NCBI GenBank assembly: GCA_003665935.1
Contig: QPLR01000005.1
Coordinates: 1-64,000, forward strand
Reading direction: 5' to 3'
Source of the DNA: Halobellus sp. Atlit-31R
GTDB lineage: Archaea > Halobacteriota > Halobacteria > Halobacteriales > Haloferacaceae
Length of the DNA stretch: 64,000 bases
The notes under the pieces were generated by a model, which did no database searches, was not told the origin of the DNA, and saw only the letters and a list, made by a program, of their open reading frames with translations. Position 1 is the first letter of the stretch, and each line of letters opens with the position of its first letter. Below are positions 1 through 8,475 of this stretch, piece after piece. A program made the position numbers and the translations under genes.

Positions 1-110
1 AGAGCGGCAGGGCGACACCCGTACCCATCCCGAACACGGAAGTTAAGCCTGCCAGCGTGCGAGGTAGTACTGGAGTGAGCGATCCTCTGGGAACACTGGC
101 TCGCCGCCTC
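1..110 (+). rRNA. rrf: 5S ribosomal RNA, 5' end cut by window edge
   Basis: The stretch contains the conserved 5S core: CCCGAACACGGAAGTTAAGC at about positions 30-49, followed by the loop-E/helix IV region and a closing arm GGCTCGCCGCC near 98-109. About a dozen 5' bases are missing because the window begins inside the gene. The rest of the rRNA operon should lie upstream, outside the window. No tRNA gene follows, although many haloarchaea carry tRNA-Cys there. The exact 3' end is estimated. Confidence 0.95.
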
Positions 111-156
111 CACTCATACACGGATCCGGATCCGAACACGGACCTAGATCCGAACC

Positions 157-188
157 GAGCCCGCGGGCACTCGCCCGTGGGCTCTTTT
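157..188 (+). terminator. Terminator-like hairpin plus T-run after 5S rRNA
   Basis: A GC-rich inverted repeat, GAGCCCGCGGGC and GCCCGTGGGCTC around a 4-base loop, is followed directly by TTTT. This is the form expected of a terminator closing an rRNA operon. Archaea mainly rely on T-runs, so the role of the stem is inferred. Confidence 0.6.
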
Positions 189-290
189 CATTTCGAACGA
201 GTATCGCCAGCGTCAGCGCGCGTCGAACAGACAGTTAATCCGGCTAAATCGGGCTAAATCGGCCGGAACACGGCCTGAGCAAGCTCCCGA

Positions 291-297
291 TTTATTC
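291..297 (+). promoter_or_regulatory. TATA-like element for the secreted repeat protein
   Basis: TTTATTC lies 27-33 bases before the ATG at 324. That spacing places the transcription start at or next to the start codon, as in typical leaderless haloarchaeal transcripts. No ribosome binding site is visible. Confidence 0.4.
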
Positions 298-323
298 CGA
301 ACCCGTCGTAAGACGCGAGTGCA

Positions 324-1955
324 ATGATCCGTAACAGATCACTTACGATCGCCGTGGTCTTCGCTCTCGTCGGGCTGGCGGCAGTTCCGATGGCCGCGAG
401 TGCAGCGACCGAAGTAGCGATCGACGTAGACCAGCGTCCCGGCACGGGCAACGCGACCGTGACCGTCACCACGAACGGCACAGCGGTCGAGAACGCGACA
501 GTCGAGGTAACTGCCGACAGCGCGTACGCGGGGACCGGAACGTACGAGACGGCCGCCGACGGCACTGTCGAGCTCCCTGCACCGAACGCGACAGTCAGCG
601 CCGAGATCACTGCGAGTGCGAACGACGCGAACGCGACGCGTCAGGTGGAACTCCTCGCGCTCGCTGAGTCGCTCGACGTGTCCGCAGTGCAGGCTACCGA
701 CGGAACGACGACGGTGAGCGTGACGCAGTACGACGTGCCTGTCGAAAATGCGACCGTGACAGTCGACGCGGAGGGCGAGATCGCAGGCACGTACGCGACC
801 GACGCGAACGGTGAAGTCACGCTCGCACAGCCCGAGGATACGCAGCAGGTCACAGTCGCTGCGTCCGCGAACGAGCTACGGGCCGAAACGACCACCGAAC
901 TCACGGGCTCTGCACAGCTAGAGGTGACGGCCGAACAGAGCGACGACGGCGTCTTCGTGACCGTCACTCACGGTGACGACGCCGTCGCCAACGCGACCGT
1001 CGAGATCGAGGCCGACGGAGATTACGCTGGCACGGGAACGTACGTGACCGGCGCCGACGGCGAAATCGCCCGTCCGCTCCCGCAGGAGAACGTCACAATT
1101 ACCGTGACTGCCGCGGCCGACGAGGAGACGGCGACGACGACGGCGGAACTGACCGTCGCGTTCGTCGAGCGGCAGGGCATCTTCGGACAGGCGGTCGCAC
1201 AGTTCGTCAGCGCGCTCCAGACGGCCGGATTCGACGGCCCGCCGGGGCAGGCCATCTCCGATTTCGTGACGCAGAACAATCCGGGCAACGCCGACCAAGC
1301 GCCGGGGAAAAGCGACGCAGTCCCAGGTAACAGCGATGCCGGCGCGGCTGACGAGAACCGGAACGGAAACAAAAACGAAAACGAGACCGACGATGGCCCC
1401 GGGCAGGCCGCGAACGCTGCCGAACGAGGTGCGCGCGGTCAAGCCGACGAAGCGCCTGGTCGGGCTGCAGACGCACGCAGTCAGGACGAGGATGGTCCCG
1501 GCCGATCGGATGCGCGCGAAGACGAGGCGGCCGAGGATGCACCAGGCCGCTCCGAAGGTGCACTAGGCCGCTCCGAAGAGGGGTCCGACCGCTCCGAGGC
1601 CGAGCGGGGTGGAGCGGCCGGAAGCGAAGCTCGCGAAGACGAAGAGGGGCGTGATAATGCGACTGAAGATGGCGAAGACGAAGCCGGGCGTGGCGATGTG
1701 GAGAACGTAACTGCGACAGAGAACGGCGAACGCGACCGTACCGTTGACGGCGACAGTACGGACGCCGCAGACGATGGAGACGACGCGGAGTCAGAGACAA
1801 CCGACGAGTCGGACGGGGCGGAGACCGACAACGACTCCGACTCGGAGGCAGACAACGACTCCGACACGGGCGACGAGACGGCGAGCGGTAGCAGCGCGGG
1901 TGGACAGGCCAGCGGGTCACCCGGAAACTCCGGGACCGCCCCCGGCCGGAACTGA
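324..1955 (+). CDS. Secreted protein with three Ig-like repeats and a long acidic disordered tail
   Basis: The protein has 543 residues. A Sec-type signal peptide covers about residues 1-27 (hydrophobic core, then AASAA). Three similar repeats of roughly 80-90 residues follow (about 28-110, 111-195 and 196-280), each with a YAGTGTY- or IAGTYAT-like motif and a TDANG/TAADG turn. They resemble the Ig-like carboxypeptidase-regulatory or surface domains of haloarchaeal exported proteins. Residues 281-330 (GQAVAQFVSALQ, then PPGQAI) lead into about 200 residues of low-complexity PGRS-, SDRSE- and acidic D/E/S-rich sequence ending in SGTAPGRN. No C-terminal membrane segment or sorting motif is visible, so the protein is probably released or loosely held. 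Its function is unknown. Confidence 0.8.
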   Translation: MIRNRSLTIAVVFALVGLAAVPMAASAATEVAIDVDQRPGTGNATVTVTTNGTAVENATVEVTADSAYAGTGTYETAADGTVELPAPNATVSAEITASANDANATRQVELLALAESLDVSAVQATDGTTTVSVTQYDVPVENATVTVDAEGEIAGTYATDANGEVTLAQPEDTQQVTVAASANELRAETTTELTGSAQLEVTAEQSDDGVFVTVTHGDDAVANATVEIEADGDYAGTGTYVTGADGEIARPLPQENVTITVTAAADEETATTTAELTVAFVERQGIFGQAVAQFVSALQTAGFDGPPGQAISDFVTQNNPGNADQAPGKSDAVPGNSDAGAADENRNGNKNENETDDGPGQAANAAERGARGQADEAPGRAADARSQDEDGPGRSDAREDEAAEDAPGRSEGALGRSEEGSDRSEAERGGAAGSEAREDEEGRDNATEDGEDEAGRGDVENVTATENGERDRTVDGDSTDAADDGDDAESETTDESDGAETDNDSDSEADNDSDTGDETASGSSAGGQASGSPGNSGTAPGRN

Positions 1956-2009
1956 CGCGTCGCTTCTGACGTCGCCGAGGCTGCTATTCTGCGGGCGGGG
2001 TCTATCGCT

Positions 2010-2423
2010 CTATTCGACGGTGCCGGTCGAGGACGCCGCGTACAGTTCCGTTAGTTCCCGCCGCGGAACGCCGGAGCGCGCCGAGACGACGTCGACGTCC
2101 GCGTCGGACCGTCGAACCGCGGCGGCGGCACCGAGGCGGACGAACGCCGCGTGAGGGCCGTCGTCCCCGGGAGACCACGCCCCGGCGTCGATCCCCTCTT
2201 TTCGCGTCGCGTCGAGCGAGCGCACAGCGACAGTGCTCACGAGCGCAGCGCCGAGCGGATCCCCGTCCAGCGAGGCGTCGACAGGGTCGCCGGCGTCGCC
2301 ACCGTCGTGACCGCGGACGCGTTCGAGAACGCCGGCGAGCGCGAAGTAGCGCCGGGCGTCCGCTTCAGTCACGAGCGCGCGGTCGATCGCCGCGTCGACG
2401 ATCGCCTCCAGCGCATCGCTCAC
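2010..2423 (-). CDS. Small conserved-looking haloarchaeal protein, helical, unknown function
   Basis: The protein has 137 residues when started at a GTG whose GTGA overlaps the stop of the upstream gene, which signals translational coupling. The reading frame stays open further upstream, but that extension has the arginine-rich composition of a wrong frame and lies inside the neighbour. The sequence begins VSDALEAIVDAAIDRALVTE and looks mostly helical; the tail SGVPRRELTELYAA could form a small helix-turn-helix-like end. I do not recognise the family. It is probably co-expressed with the 99-residue gene before it. Confidence 0.7.
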   Translation of the reverse strand: MSDALEAIVDAAIDRALVTEADARRYFALAGVLERVRGHDGGDAGDPVDASLDGDPLGAALVSTVAVRSLDATRKEGIDAGAWSPGDDGPHAAFVRLGAAAAVRRSDADVDVVSARSGVPRRELTELYAASSTGTVE

Positions 2424-2719
2424 GCTTCGACCGCAGACGCCCGGAAGGCCGTGTCGACGACGGTGCCGTCGGGGCGGAGCGTCACACGCCCGAGCGTGAC
2501 CGTCTCCCCCGGCTCTGCGTCCGCGTCGATGCGCCGGAGCGTCGCCGTCCGATCGAGTCGGTCCCAGACAGTCTCCGCGACGAGTTGTTGGAACTCCTCG
2601 GGGTCCGTCCACCCGGAGTCGATGTCGGACGGCACGTGAACGACGAACTGGAACTCCGCCTCGGTGAGGTGGATCCCGACGCCGAAGGTGTCGCCCGCGT
2701 CGTGTTCGGTCTCGCTCAT
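2420..2719 (-). CDS. Small acidic protein, first gene of a coupled pair, unknown function
   Basis: The protein has 99 residues. The ATG at 2719 (MSETEHDAGDTFGVGIHL) is preferred over an upstream in-frame start, because the 20 extra residues are arginine-rich and not haloarchaeal in character. The body (FQFVVHVPSDIDSGW, then FQQLVAETVWDRLDR, and a strand-rich end with VTLGRVTLRPDGTVV) suggests a compact alpha/beta fold. Its stop overlaps the GTG of the next gene. I cannot assign a function; the pair looks like a two-gene operon transcribed away from YchF. Confidence 0.75.
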   Translation of the reverse strand: MSETEHDAGDTFGVGIHLTEAEFQFVVHVPSDIDSGWTDPEEFQQLVAETVWDRLDRTATLRRIDADAEPGETVTLGRVTLRPDGTVVDTAFRASAVEA

Positions 2720-2876
2720 AGCCACACGTCGGAGTGCAGGGGGCAAATACCCGCCGGTGGTTCGGTCGGAGAGAGTCACCGACGCTGCCGCCGCGACGGA
2801 CTGCGGCGTGTGACCACGTCTCGCGAGCGACGGCGGATAGGACTGTTTTTCCTCCCCGAGACACTGCCGAAATCTA

Positions 2877-4067
2877 ATGAGTTACAAGATCGGACTCGTC
2901 GGGAAACCGTCCGTCGGCAAGTCCTCGTTCTTCAACGCGGCGACGATGAACGACGTCCCGGAGGGGGCGTACCCGTTCACGACGATCGATCCGTCGGTCG
3001 GCGAGGCGTACGTTCGCGTCGAGTGCGCCGCACCGGAGTTCGACGAGCACTGTACGCCCTCCGTCGGCTTCTGTGAGAGCGGCACGCGGTTCGTCCCGGT
3101 GAAACTCGTCGACGTCGCCGGGCTCATTCCCGGCGCACACGAGGGGAAGGGGCTCGGGAATCAGTTCCTGACGGATCTCAACGAGGCGGACGTGCTCGTC
3201 CACGTCGTCGACTTCTCCGGCGAGACCGACCTCGAAGGCGAACCGACCGAGGGACACGACCCGCGTGCGGACATCGACTTCCTCGAGAACGAGCTCGATA
3301 TGTGGTATCTCGACGTGTTGGAGAAAGGTCTCGAACGGTACCGCTCGGGCTACCACGGAGAAGACAAAAAGATCGAGGAGGACCTCGCAGAACAGATGTC
3401 GGCGTTCAAAACCAACAAAGACGAGATCAAGCAGATCCTGCTGGCGACGGACGCGGGGCTCGACCCCGAGGAGTGGGACGCCGACACGAAAGAGCGCGTC
3501 GCCCGCGAGATCCGCAAGCGGACGAAGCCGATCGTGATCGCGGCGAACAAGATGGACAAACCCGCGTCTCAAGAGCACTTCGAGGAAGTGACCTCTGATC
3601 CCGACTACGAGCACCTCACGTTCGTCCCCACGAGCGCGCACGCGGAGAAAGCCCTGAAACAGGCCGAGAAGGCGGACGTCGTCGACTACCAGCCCGGCGC
3701 GTCGACGTTCGAGGTCGTCGGCGACCCCTCCGAAGAGCAGGTCGCCGGGCTCGAACAGATCCGCGCGTACGTCGAGGAGTTCGGCGGCACGGGCGTTCAG
3801 GACGTGCTCGAATCGGCGCTGTTCGACGTGATGGGCGCGATCGCGATCTTCCCGGGCAGCGCGAACGGTCGCGCGGACTCGGAGGGCGTCTTCCGCGACT
3901 GCTTCATCCTCCCTGACGGCTCGACGACCGAAGACTTCGCGTATCACCTCCACTCCGACATCGGTGACGGTCTGCTCCACGGGATTGACTGTCGCTCGAA
4001 CCGACAGGTCGGCTCCGATCACGAACTCGACCACCGCGACGTCGTCGAGATCGTCACGACGAACTGA
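2877..4067 (+). CDS. ychF: YchF/OLA1-type translation-associated NTPase
   Basis: The 396-residue protein is of normal length for the archaeal YchF branch of Obg-like GTPases. The P-loop GKPSVGKS is at residues 9-16, the G3 motif DVAG at 79-82 and the G4 motif NKMD at 224-227. A long charged helical insertion (about 140-210) precedes G4, and a TGS domain occupies roughly the last 80 residues, including a HLHSDIGDG stretch. OLA1/YchF proteins bind ribosomes and prefer ATP in several species; whether this one does is not visible. The start MSYKIGLVGKP is unambiguous because the P-loop must begin near residue 9. Confidence 0.95.
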   Translation: MSYKIGLVGKPSVGKSSFFNAATMNDVPEGAYPFTTIDPSVGEAYVRVECAAPEFDEHCTPSVGFCESGTRFVPVKLVDVAGLIPGAHEGKGLGNQFLTDLNEADVLVHVVDFSGETDLEGEPTEGHDPRADIDFLENELDMWYLDVLEKGLERYRSGYHGEDKKIEEDLAEQMSAFKTNKDEIKQILLATDAGLDPEEWDADTKERVAREIRKRTKPIVIAANKMDKPASQEHFEEVTSDPDYEHLTFVPTSAHAEKALKQAEKADVVDYQPGASTFEVVGDPSEEQVAGLEQIRAYVEEFGGTGVQDVLESALFDVMGAIAIFPGSANGRADSEGVFRDCFILPDGSTTEDFAYHLHSDIGDGLLHGIDCRSNRQVGSDHELDHRDVVEIVTTN

Positions 4068-4135
4068 TCTCGGCGCCCGCCGAACCGCAGGAGCAGACGG
4101 AGCCACGTAGCGGGCAGCGGGATACCGGGGCCGAC

Positions 4136-4807
4136 TCAGCCCTCGATGCGAGCGAGGATACTCTCCCGAAATACCGTCACGACGCCCCAGAGAACGACGA
4201 GCAGGCCGATTCCGGCGAGCGCGAGCCAGAGCCGTCCGTCGCCCGCCTGCCCCCCGGCGTACGCCGCCACGAGGAACGTCGGGCCGCGGCCGAACACGAC
4301 GAGCGCGAGGAACGTCCGAAATCGGATGTCCGACAGGCCAGCGACGAAACAGAGCAGGTCGTCGGGGAACGTCGGGAGCAGGAAGCAGCCGAACAGCAGC
4401 CGAATCCCGTTCCCGGCGATCGCCTCGTCCCACCGCGAGAGCGTCGCCGGGTCAACGACACGCTCGACGGCCGTTCGGCCGAACCGTCGCGTCCCGCCGA
4501 ACACGATCGCGCTACCGAGCGCGACGCCGACGAGGCTGTATGTCGCACCGAGCACGGGGCCGAAGATCGCGCCGGCGACGCCGCCGAGAAGTTGCCCGGG
4601 AATCGGGGCGAGGACGACCTGGACGGCCTGCAACAGGACGAACACGAGGGGCGCGGCCGGGCCGAACTGCCGCACGCGCGCGGCGATCCACGCCGGGTCA
4701 GTTAGGGGAAGCGTCGTGACGGCGACGCCGCCGGCCACGACGAGCAGCGCGAGTCCGGCGACAGCGAGTCCGGCGACTTTCGTCCGGGTGTCGAGCGAGG
4801 GCGACAC
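4136..4807 (-). CDS. TVP38/TMEM64 (DedA-like, VTT domain) membrane protein
   Basis: The protein has 223 residues and about five or six hydrophobic segments. The VTT signature is present: PIPGQLLGGVAGAIFG near residues 78-93, followed by LVGVALGSAIVFGGTRRFGR and later FPDDLLCFVAGLSDI. Related proteins act in lipid or small-solute movement across membranes. The start is a GTG located 9 bases after the stop of the CDP-alcohol phosphatidyltransferase gene, so the two are probably one transcript. That neighbour fits a role in membrane lipid handling, which is inference. Confidence 0.88.
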   Translation of the reverse strand: MSPSLDTRTKVAGLAVAGLALLVVAGGVAVTTLPLTDPAWIAARVRQFGPAAPLVFVLLQAVQVVLAPIPGQLLGGVAGAIFGPVLGATYSLVGVALGSAIVFGGTRRFGRTAVERVVDPATLSRWDEAIAGNGIRLLFGCFLLPTFPDDLLCFVAGLSDIRFRTFLALVVFGRGPTFLVAAYAGGQAGDGRLWLALAGIGLLVVLWGVVTVFRESILARIEG

Positions 4808-4816
4808 GCGTCGCGA

Positions 4817-5515
4817 TCACAGGATCCCGGTTTCGAGCGCCAGCGCGAGGAGCGTGGCGACGACGACGAGCGCCCCGGCGAGCACGTGGCTCGCGGCGGT
4901 CTTTTTGGCCTTGTAGTCCGAGACCATCAGCGGACAGACCGCTGCGATGGCGAGGCCGGCGAGCCACCCGTTCCACGTCCCGACGAGCGCGGCCAGCAGG
5001 TAGTTGGCGACGATCACGACGTTCGTATGGACGACCGTGGTGCCGTGGTAGTAGCTCACCCCGGCCTGCGAAACGAACCCGTCGCTGTTGTGGCGCACGA
5101 GTCGGAGGCCGCCGAACGCGAGGACGGAGAACCCAACCAGCAGACTCGTGAGTAGATTCGGCGCGAGCGCGACGTGATACAGCAGCGCGCCGGGGACCAG
5201 ATACGCGAACACGTCGATAAAGGAGTCGACCTGCCGGCCGAACGGCGAGGAGATGCCGGTACGGCGCGCGTACCAGCCGTCGAGTTTGTCGAGGCCGAAC
5301 GCTGCGAACATCACGACGATACCCCAGTTCGGTTCGCCCCGAATGAGCAGCAGCACGCTGGCCCACCCGACCAGGAGCGCCCCCAGACTGATGTAGTCCG
5401 CACCCGTGAGTCGGTCGAGGACGTTGATCCGGTCGTTCGAATCTGGCACTCGATACGTCTTCGGATCGAACCGTTGGCGAACCCCCCGTATCCGCTTTCG
5501 TAGCTCACCCGACAT
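4817..5515 (-). CDS. CDP-alcohol phosphatidyltransferase, archaetidyl-lipid synthase type
   Basis: The 232-residue membrane protein carries the full CDP-alcohol phosphotransferase motif D-G-x2-A-R-x8-G-x3-D-x3-D: D79, G80, A83, R84, G93, D97 and D101. Hydrophobic segments flank it. In archaea these enzymes use CDP-archaeol and an alcohol (serine, inositol or glycerol phosphate) to make polar lipid head groups. The acceptor cannot be read from the sequence; archaetidylserine synthase is one possibility. The soluble N-terminal 30 residues are unusually basic (RKRIRGVRQRF). The gene is followed closely by the VTT-domain membrane protein. Confidence 0.88.
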   Translation of the reverse strand: MSGELRKRIRGVRQRFDPKTYRVPDSNDRINVLDRLTGADYISLGALLVGWASVLLLIRGEPNWGIVVMFAAFGLDKLDGWYARRTGISSPFGRQVDSFIDVFAYLVPGALLYHVALAPNLLTSLLVGFSVLAFGGLRLVRHNSDGFVSQAGVSYYHGTTVVHTNVVIVANYLLAALVGTWNGWLAGLAIAAVCPLMVSDYKAKKTAASHVLAGALVVVATLLALALETGIL

Positions 5516-5582
5516 CCAAGTAGTAGTCCCTGTCGGCGCAACCGGGATAACTCTACTCCGAGAACTATTTACTTAGGACCTA

Positions 5583-5594
5583 TCTATATAAATA
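5583..5594 (-). promoter_or_regulatory. TATA-like element upstream of the CDP-alcohol phosphatidyltransferase
   Basis: On the minus strand TATTTATATAGA lies about 68-79 bases before the ATG at 5515, which would give a 5' leader of about 40-45 bases. It is the strongest A+T block in this gap. No experimental support is available. Confidence 0.35.
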
Positions 5595-5601
5595 CAGTCG
5601 G

Positions 5602-6210
5602 CTACGTTCCGTTCGGTACCACTCGTCGGTACGAGAGCGGACCGACGCGGGCGTACTGTCGTCTCCGAACCGGCTCGAAGCCGCACCGCTCGAACAGCGA
5701 GCGCGAGGGGACGTTGTCGACGGCGACGAGCGCCGTGGCGCGGTCGGCCCCGCGCGCCGTGGCCCGTTGACAAGCCTCCCCGAGGAGCGCCGTCGCGAGT
5801 CCCCGTCCTCGGTGGTCGGGGGCGACGAAGACGCGCCGCACGTACGCGCCCTCGAAGTCGAGGACTCGGTCGAGCGGGTGGATCGGGAGAGCGTCGTCGA
5901 CGGAGAGAAACAGGTAGCCGCACGGTGTGTCCGACTCGAAGACACCGATCACGTCCTCCCCCTCTCTCACCTCGTCGAGTGGGGGGTCGAGCGACGACAC
6001 CGCCTCGCCGTCACAGACCGCTACGCGGCGGTCGGCCGCTACTTCACCGGCCGCTCCGCGGCCGACACACTCCGACGAGTCGTCTCTCCCGTTGCCGTCG
6101 AGAGCCCTCGCGAACTCGTACATCACTGTCGCGGTGACACCGATCCCCTCGAGTGCGTCGTAGAGGGCGCGGCCGTACCGGTTCCGCGTCAGCTTCCAGG
6201 GCTGGAGCAC
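5602..6210 (-). CDS. GNAT-family N-acetyltransferase
   Basis: The protein has 202 residues. The acetyl-CoA-binding motif A (RRVFVAPDHRGRGLATALL) lies around residues 130-150, and motif B (LVAVDNVPSRSLFERCGFEP) follows. The N-terminal 50 residues (KLTRNRYGRALYDALEGIG) are not part of the usual GNAT core. The ATG is 3 bases after the stop of the sulfatase-like gene, so the two are almost certainly co-transcribed. The acceptor substrate is unknown; a joint role in modifying a sulfated or glycosylated surface compound is possible but unproven. Confidence 0.88.
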   Translation of the reverse strand: MLQPWKLTRNRYGRALYDALEGIGVTATVMYEFARALDGNGRDDSSECVGRGAAGEVAADRRVAVCDGEAVSSLDPPLDEVREGEDVIGVFESDTPCGYLFLSVDDALPIHPLDRVLDFEGAYVRRVFVAPDHRGRGLATALLGEACQRATARGADRATALVAVDNVPSRSLFERCGFEPVRRRQYARVGPLSYRRVVPNGT

Positions 6211-6213
6211 GTC

Positions 6214-7644
6214 TCAGTAGTAGCCGAGCGCCGCCAGTCGTTCTTTCGTCTCGACGGAGACGGATTGATCCTCGCGCGGCTGTCGGACGTCGGCGCTGTC
6301 GAAGCGATCGAACGCAGCGTCGAGATGCGTGGCGGCCTCGTCGAGCGTCGTCGTCGACCGGGGAGAGACCGACTGCGCGTCGTACACCTGCAGCTCGCCG
6401 ACTTGCTTGCCCCAGTGGTAGGTCTTCTGCACCGACGTCGTGTCTGTGCCGTCGTCTGCTGCCCTATACACCGCGCGGCTCGGCGCGAAGAACGGTTCGG
6501 GTTCCGCGCAGGCCTCGACGTAGCGTTCCCGGAGATCGCCGGTCACGGGCTGCTTGGAGGCGACGACCGGGCCGTCGGGGACGAACGCGTCGGTCGGGAG
6601 CTCGCGGCCGGACGCAGCGTCGAGAGCGACGCTCGGGAAGCGCGTCAGCGCGGCCGGTCGGAACACGTCTCGGCGCTCGGCGTGCTGCTCGCGGTCCCGC
6701 TGCTCGGGGTAGCGAACCACGAGCGGGACGTGGAGCAGCGACTCGTGCATCGGGACGATGTGTGAGACGGCGGTCGGTTCTTCGTCGAGCACCCCCGGTT
6801 CGCCGAAGCCGTCGCCGTGGTCGGCGCAGACGACGAGCAGCGTGTCGTCGAGCACCCCACGGGCTCTGAGTCCCTCCACGAGCCGTTCGACGATCGCGTC
6901 CGCCTGTCTGATGCCGCCGTCGTAGAGCGACTCCAGCCCGCGCAGCGCCCACATCGGCGTGTCGCCGCCGTGGAACGCCCACTCCCAGCGGACGCCGAGG
7001 TCCGCCTGCAACTCGCGCGCGTCGTCGTCGCCCCATTCGTCGTACGGCTCCGCGGGCTCGAAGGGGCGGTGTGCGTCCATCAGGTTCACGCAGGCGGCCC
7101 ACTGGTCGCCGTCGCCGTGGCCGTCGACCCACTCCAGGAAGCGATCGGCGTAGTAGAAGCCGTCCGGGCCGGGATTGACCTCCGTCGTCGCGTACTCGTC
7201 GCCGAACTCCGAGGGGACGGACCGCACCGTCTCGAACGCCGTTCGCAGCCCGACCTCGTGCGCGCCGACGAATCCGTTCTCGGTGAACAGGCCGGTGTCG
7301 TAGCCGTGCTCGGTCGCGAGCCGTTCGAAGACGGTGTGTCCGGGTTCGAGGCGGTCGTGGACGGTCACGCCGTGGACGTGGGTCTCCAGTCCAGTGAAGA
7401 GGCTCACGTGGCTCGGAAGGCTCCAGTTCGAGGGCGCTCGTGCCTGGTGATACACCGTCGACTCCGTTGCGAGCTCGGAGAGATAGGGGGTCGTGTCCCG
7501 CCGCGCGCCGTACAGCGAGCAGTTCGCCGCTCGAACGGAGTCGAGGACGACGAGACAGACGTTCGGCGCGTCGCTGGCCGCCTCGACCGTGTCCGCAGTC
7601 GTCGTCGGCTTCTCTGGGGTGGGTGACTCTGATCCGGACGCCAT
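6214..7644 (-). CDS. Sulfatase / alkaline-phosphatase superfamily hydrolase
   Basis: The protein has 476 residues. It opens with the metal-binding strand NVCLVVLDSVRA (about 29-40), then LYGARRDTTPYLSELA, and the nucleophile region PSNWSLPSHVSLFTGL near residues 70-85. The usual C/S-x-P-x-R sulfatase signature is represented here by S-L-P-S-H, so Ser would be the residue matured to formylglycine, and the Arg is replaced. VVCADHGDGFGE in the middle is the second conserved metal site. No signal peptide is present, so it should act in the cytoplasm. Haloarchaeal members often sit in sugar or surface-glycan gene sets. The substrate is unknown. Confidence 0.88.
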   Translation of the reverse strand: MASGSESPTPEKPTTTADTVEAASDAPNVCLVVLDSVRAANCSLYGARRDTTPYLSELATESTVYHQARAPSNWSLPSHVSLFTGLETHVHGVTVHDRLEPGHTVFERLATEHGYDTGLFTENGFVGAHEVGLRTAFETVRSVPSEFGDEYATTEVNPGPDGFYYADRFLEWVDGHGDGDQWAACVNLMDAHRPFEPAEPYDEWGDDDARELQADLGVRWEWAFHGGDTPMWALRGLESLYDGGIRQADAIVERLVEGLRARGVLDDTLLVVCADHGDGFGEPGVLDEEPTAVSHIVPMHESLLHVPLVVRYPEQRDREQHAERRDVFRPAALTRFPSVALDAASGRELPTDAFVPDGPVVASKQPVTGDLRERYVEACAEPEPFFAPSRAVYRAADDGTDTTSVQKTYHWGKQVGELQVYDAQSVSPRSTTTLDEAATHLDAAFDRFDSADVRQPREDQSVSVETKERLAALGYY

Positions 7645-7842
7645 ACCCCCGCTCGGTGGGCCGCGGGCTTGATAATTACCAAATACCTGTCAATTGTGTC
7701 GCGTTGCCAGACGAACCACTCCGGAGAGCAACGTACCGCTACGTCCGCAACGCTGTGCGCCGATCGTGCGCGGACGGAGGCCAGAGGTTGTACTGCGCCG
7801 CCCGCGCAACACTCAACCGACGACGGGCCGAAGTCGGGGACG

Positions 7843-8424
7843 ATGCAGCCGACCGACAGGCCGCTCGGGGAGTTCCTCGACGACATCGCCTCGGAGCAAG
7901 TCGCCCCCGCGGGCGGAAGTGTGATCGCAACCACCGGCGCGATGGGAGCAGCGCTCTGTGAGATGGTCTGTGTCCACACGATCGCAGCAGGCGACGCCGA
8001 AACGTCGACAGCGACGCTCGGGGATCTCCGCGAGGATCTCGAACGCCGGCGACGATCGCTGCTCGCGCTCGCCGACCGCGACGCTGCGGTGGTCGAGGAA
8101 CTGTTCGGTGCGAGACGCGGACAGCCGAGCGCCCGACTCGCAAAGCGAGCAACGGGGGTCCCGCTGGCGATCGCAGAGGCCTGTCTGCACGTGTTGGAAG
8201 ACGCCGACCGGGTGATCGACCTGGGCGCCGGCGGCGTCGTCGCCGACGCTCGTATCGGCGCGTCGCTCGCCGACTCCGCGCTCCGCGCGTCGCTGTGGAT
8301 GGTGCGGGCGAATCTCGACACGCTGGCGGAGTCGTCCTTCGCGGCCGAGGTAGCGGACCGCGCCGCCGCTGTCGAGCGCGCGGCCGCCGACCTCTCTGTG
8401 TCCCTCGGAAACCCGACCGGGTGA
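7843..8424 (+). CDS. Cyclodeaminase/cyclohydrolase family protein (FTCD C-terminal domain type)
   Basis: The protein has 193 residues from an ATG at 7843. Further upstream the frame is open, but the composition there is not coding. The start MQPTDRPLGEFLDDIAS and the APAGGSVIATTGAMGAAL stretch (about 21-38) match the helical formiminotetrahydrofolate cyclodeaminase / methenyl-THF cyclohydrolase family. Haloarchaea use such proteins in one-carbon folate metabolism. The all-helical pattern and the late HVLEDADRVIDLGAGG motif fit. It is divergent from the sulfatase gene and separate from the kinase downstream. Confidence 0.85.
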   Translation: MQPTDRPLGEFLDDIASEQVAPAGGSVIATTGAMGAALCEMVCVHTIAAGDAETSTATLGDLREDLERRRRSLLALADRDAAVVEELFGARRGQPSARLAKRATGVPLAIAEACLHVLEDADRVIDLGAGGVVADARIGASLADSALRASLWMVRANLDTLAESSFAAEVADRAAAVERAAADLSVSLGNPTG

Positions 8425-8475
8425 GACGGTTCCCTCACGATAGGGCTTAAGCGGATACCGTTCGGAAACCCGCGT

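Noticed and set aside
2010..2864. Long minus-strand frame of 284 codons
   Set aside because: Only the last 137 codons look protein-like. The first half overlaps the 99-residue gene in another frame and is Arg-rich, so the GTG at 2423 is used.
2874..4433. 519-codon minus-strand frame opposite ychF
   Set aside because: Arg-rich shadow of the YchF gene and the VTT gene, caused by high G+C; no domain signature.
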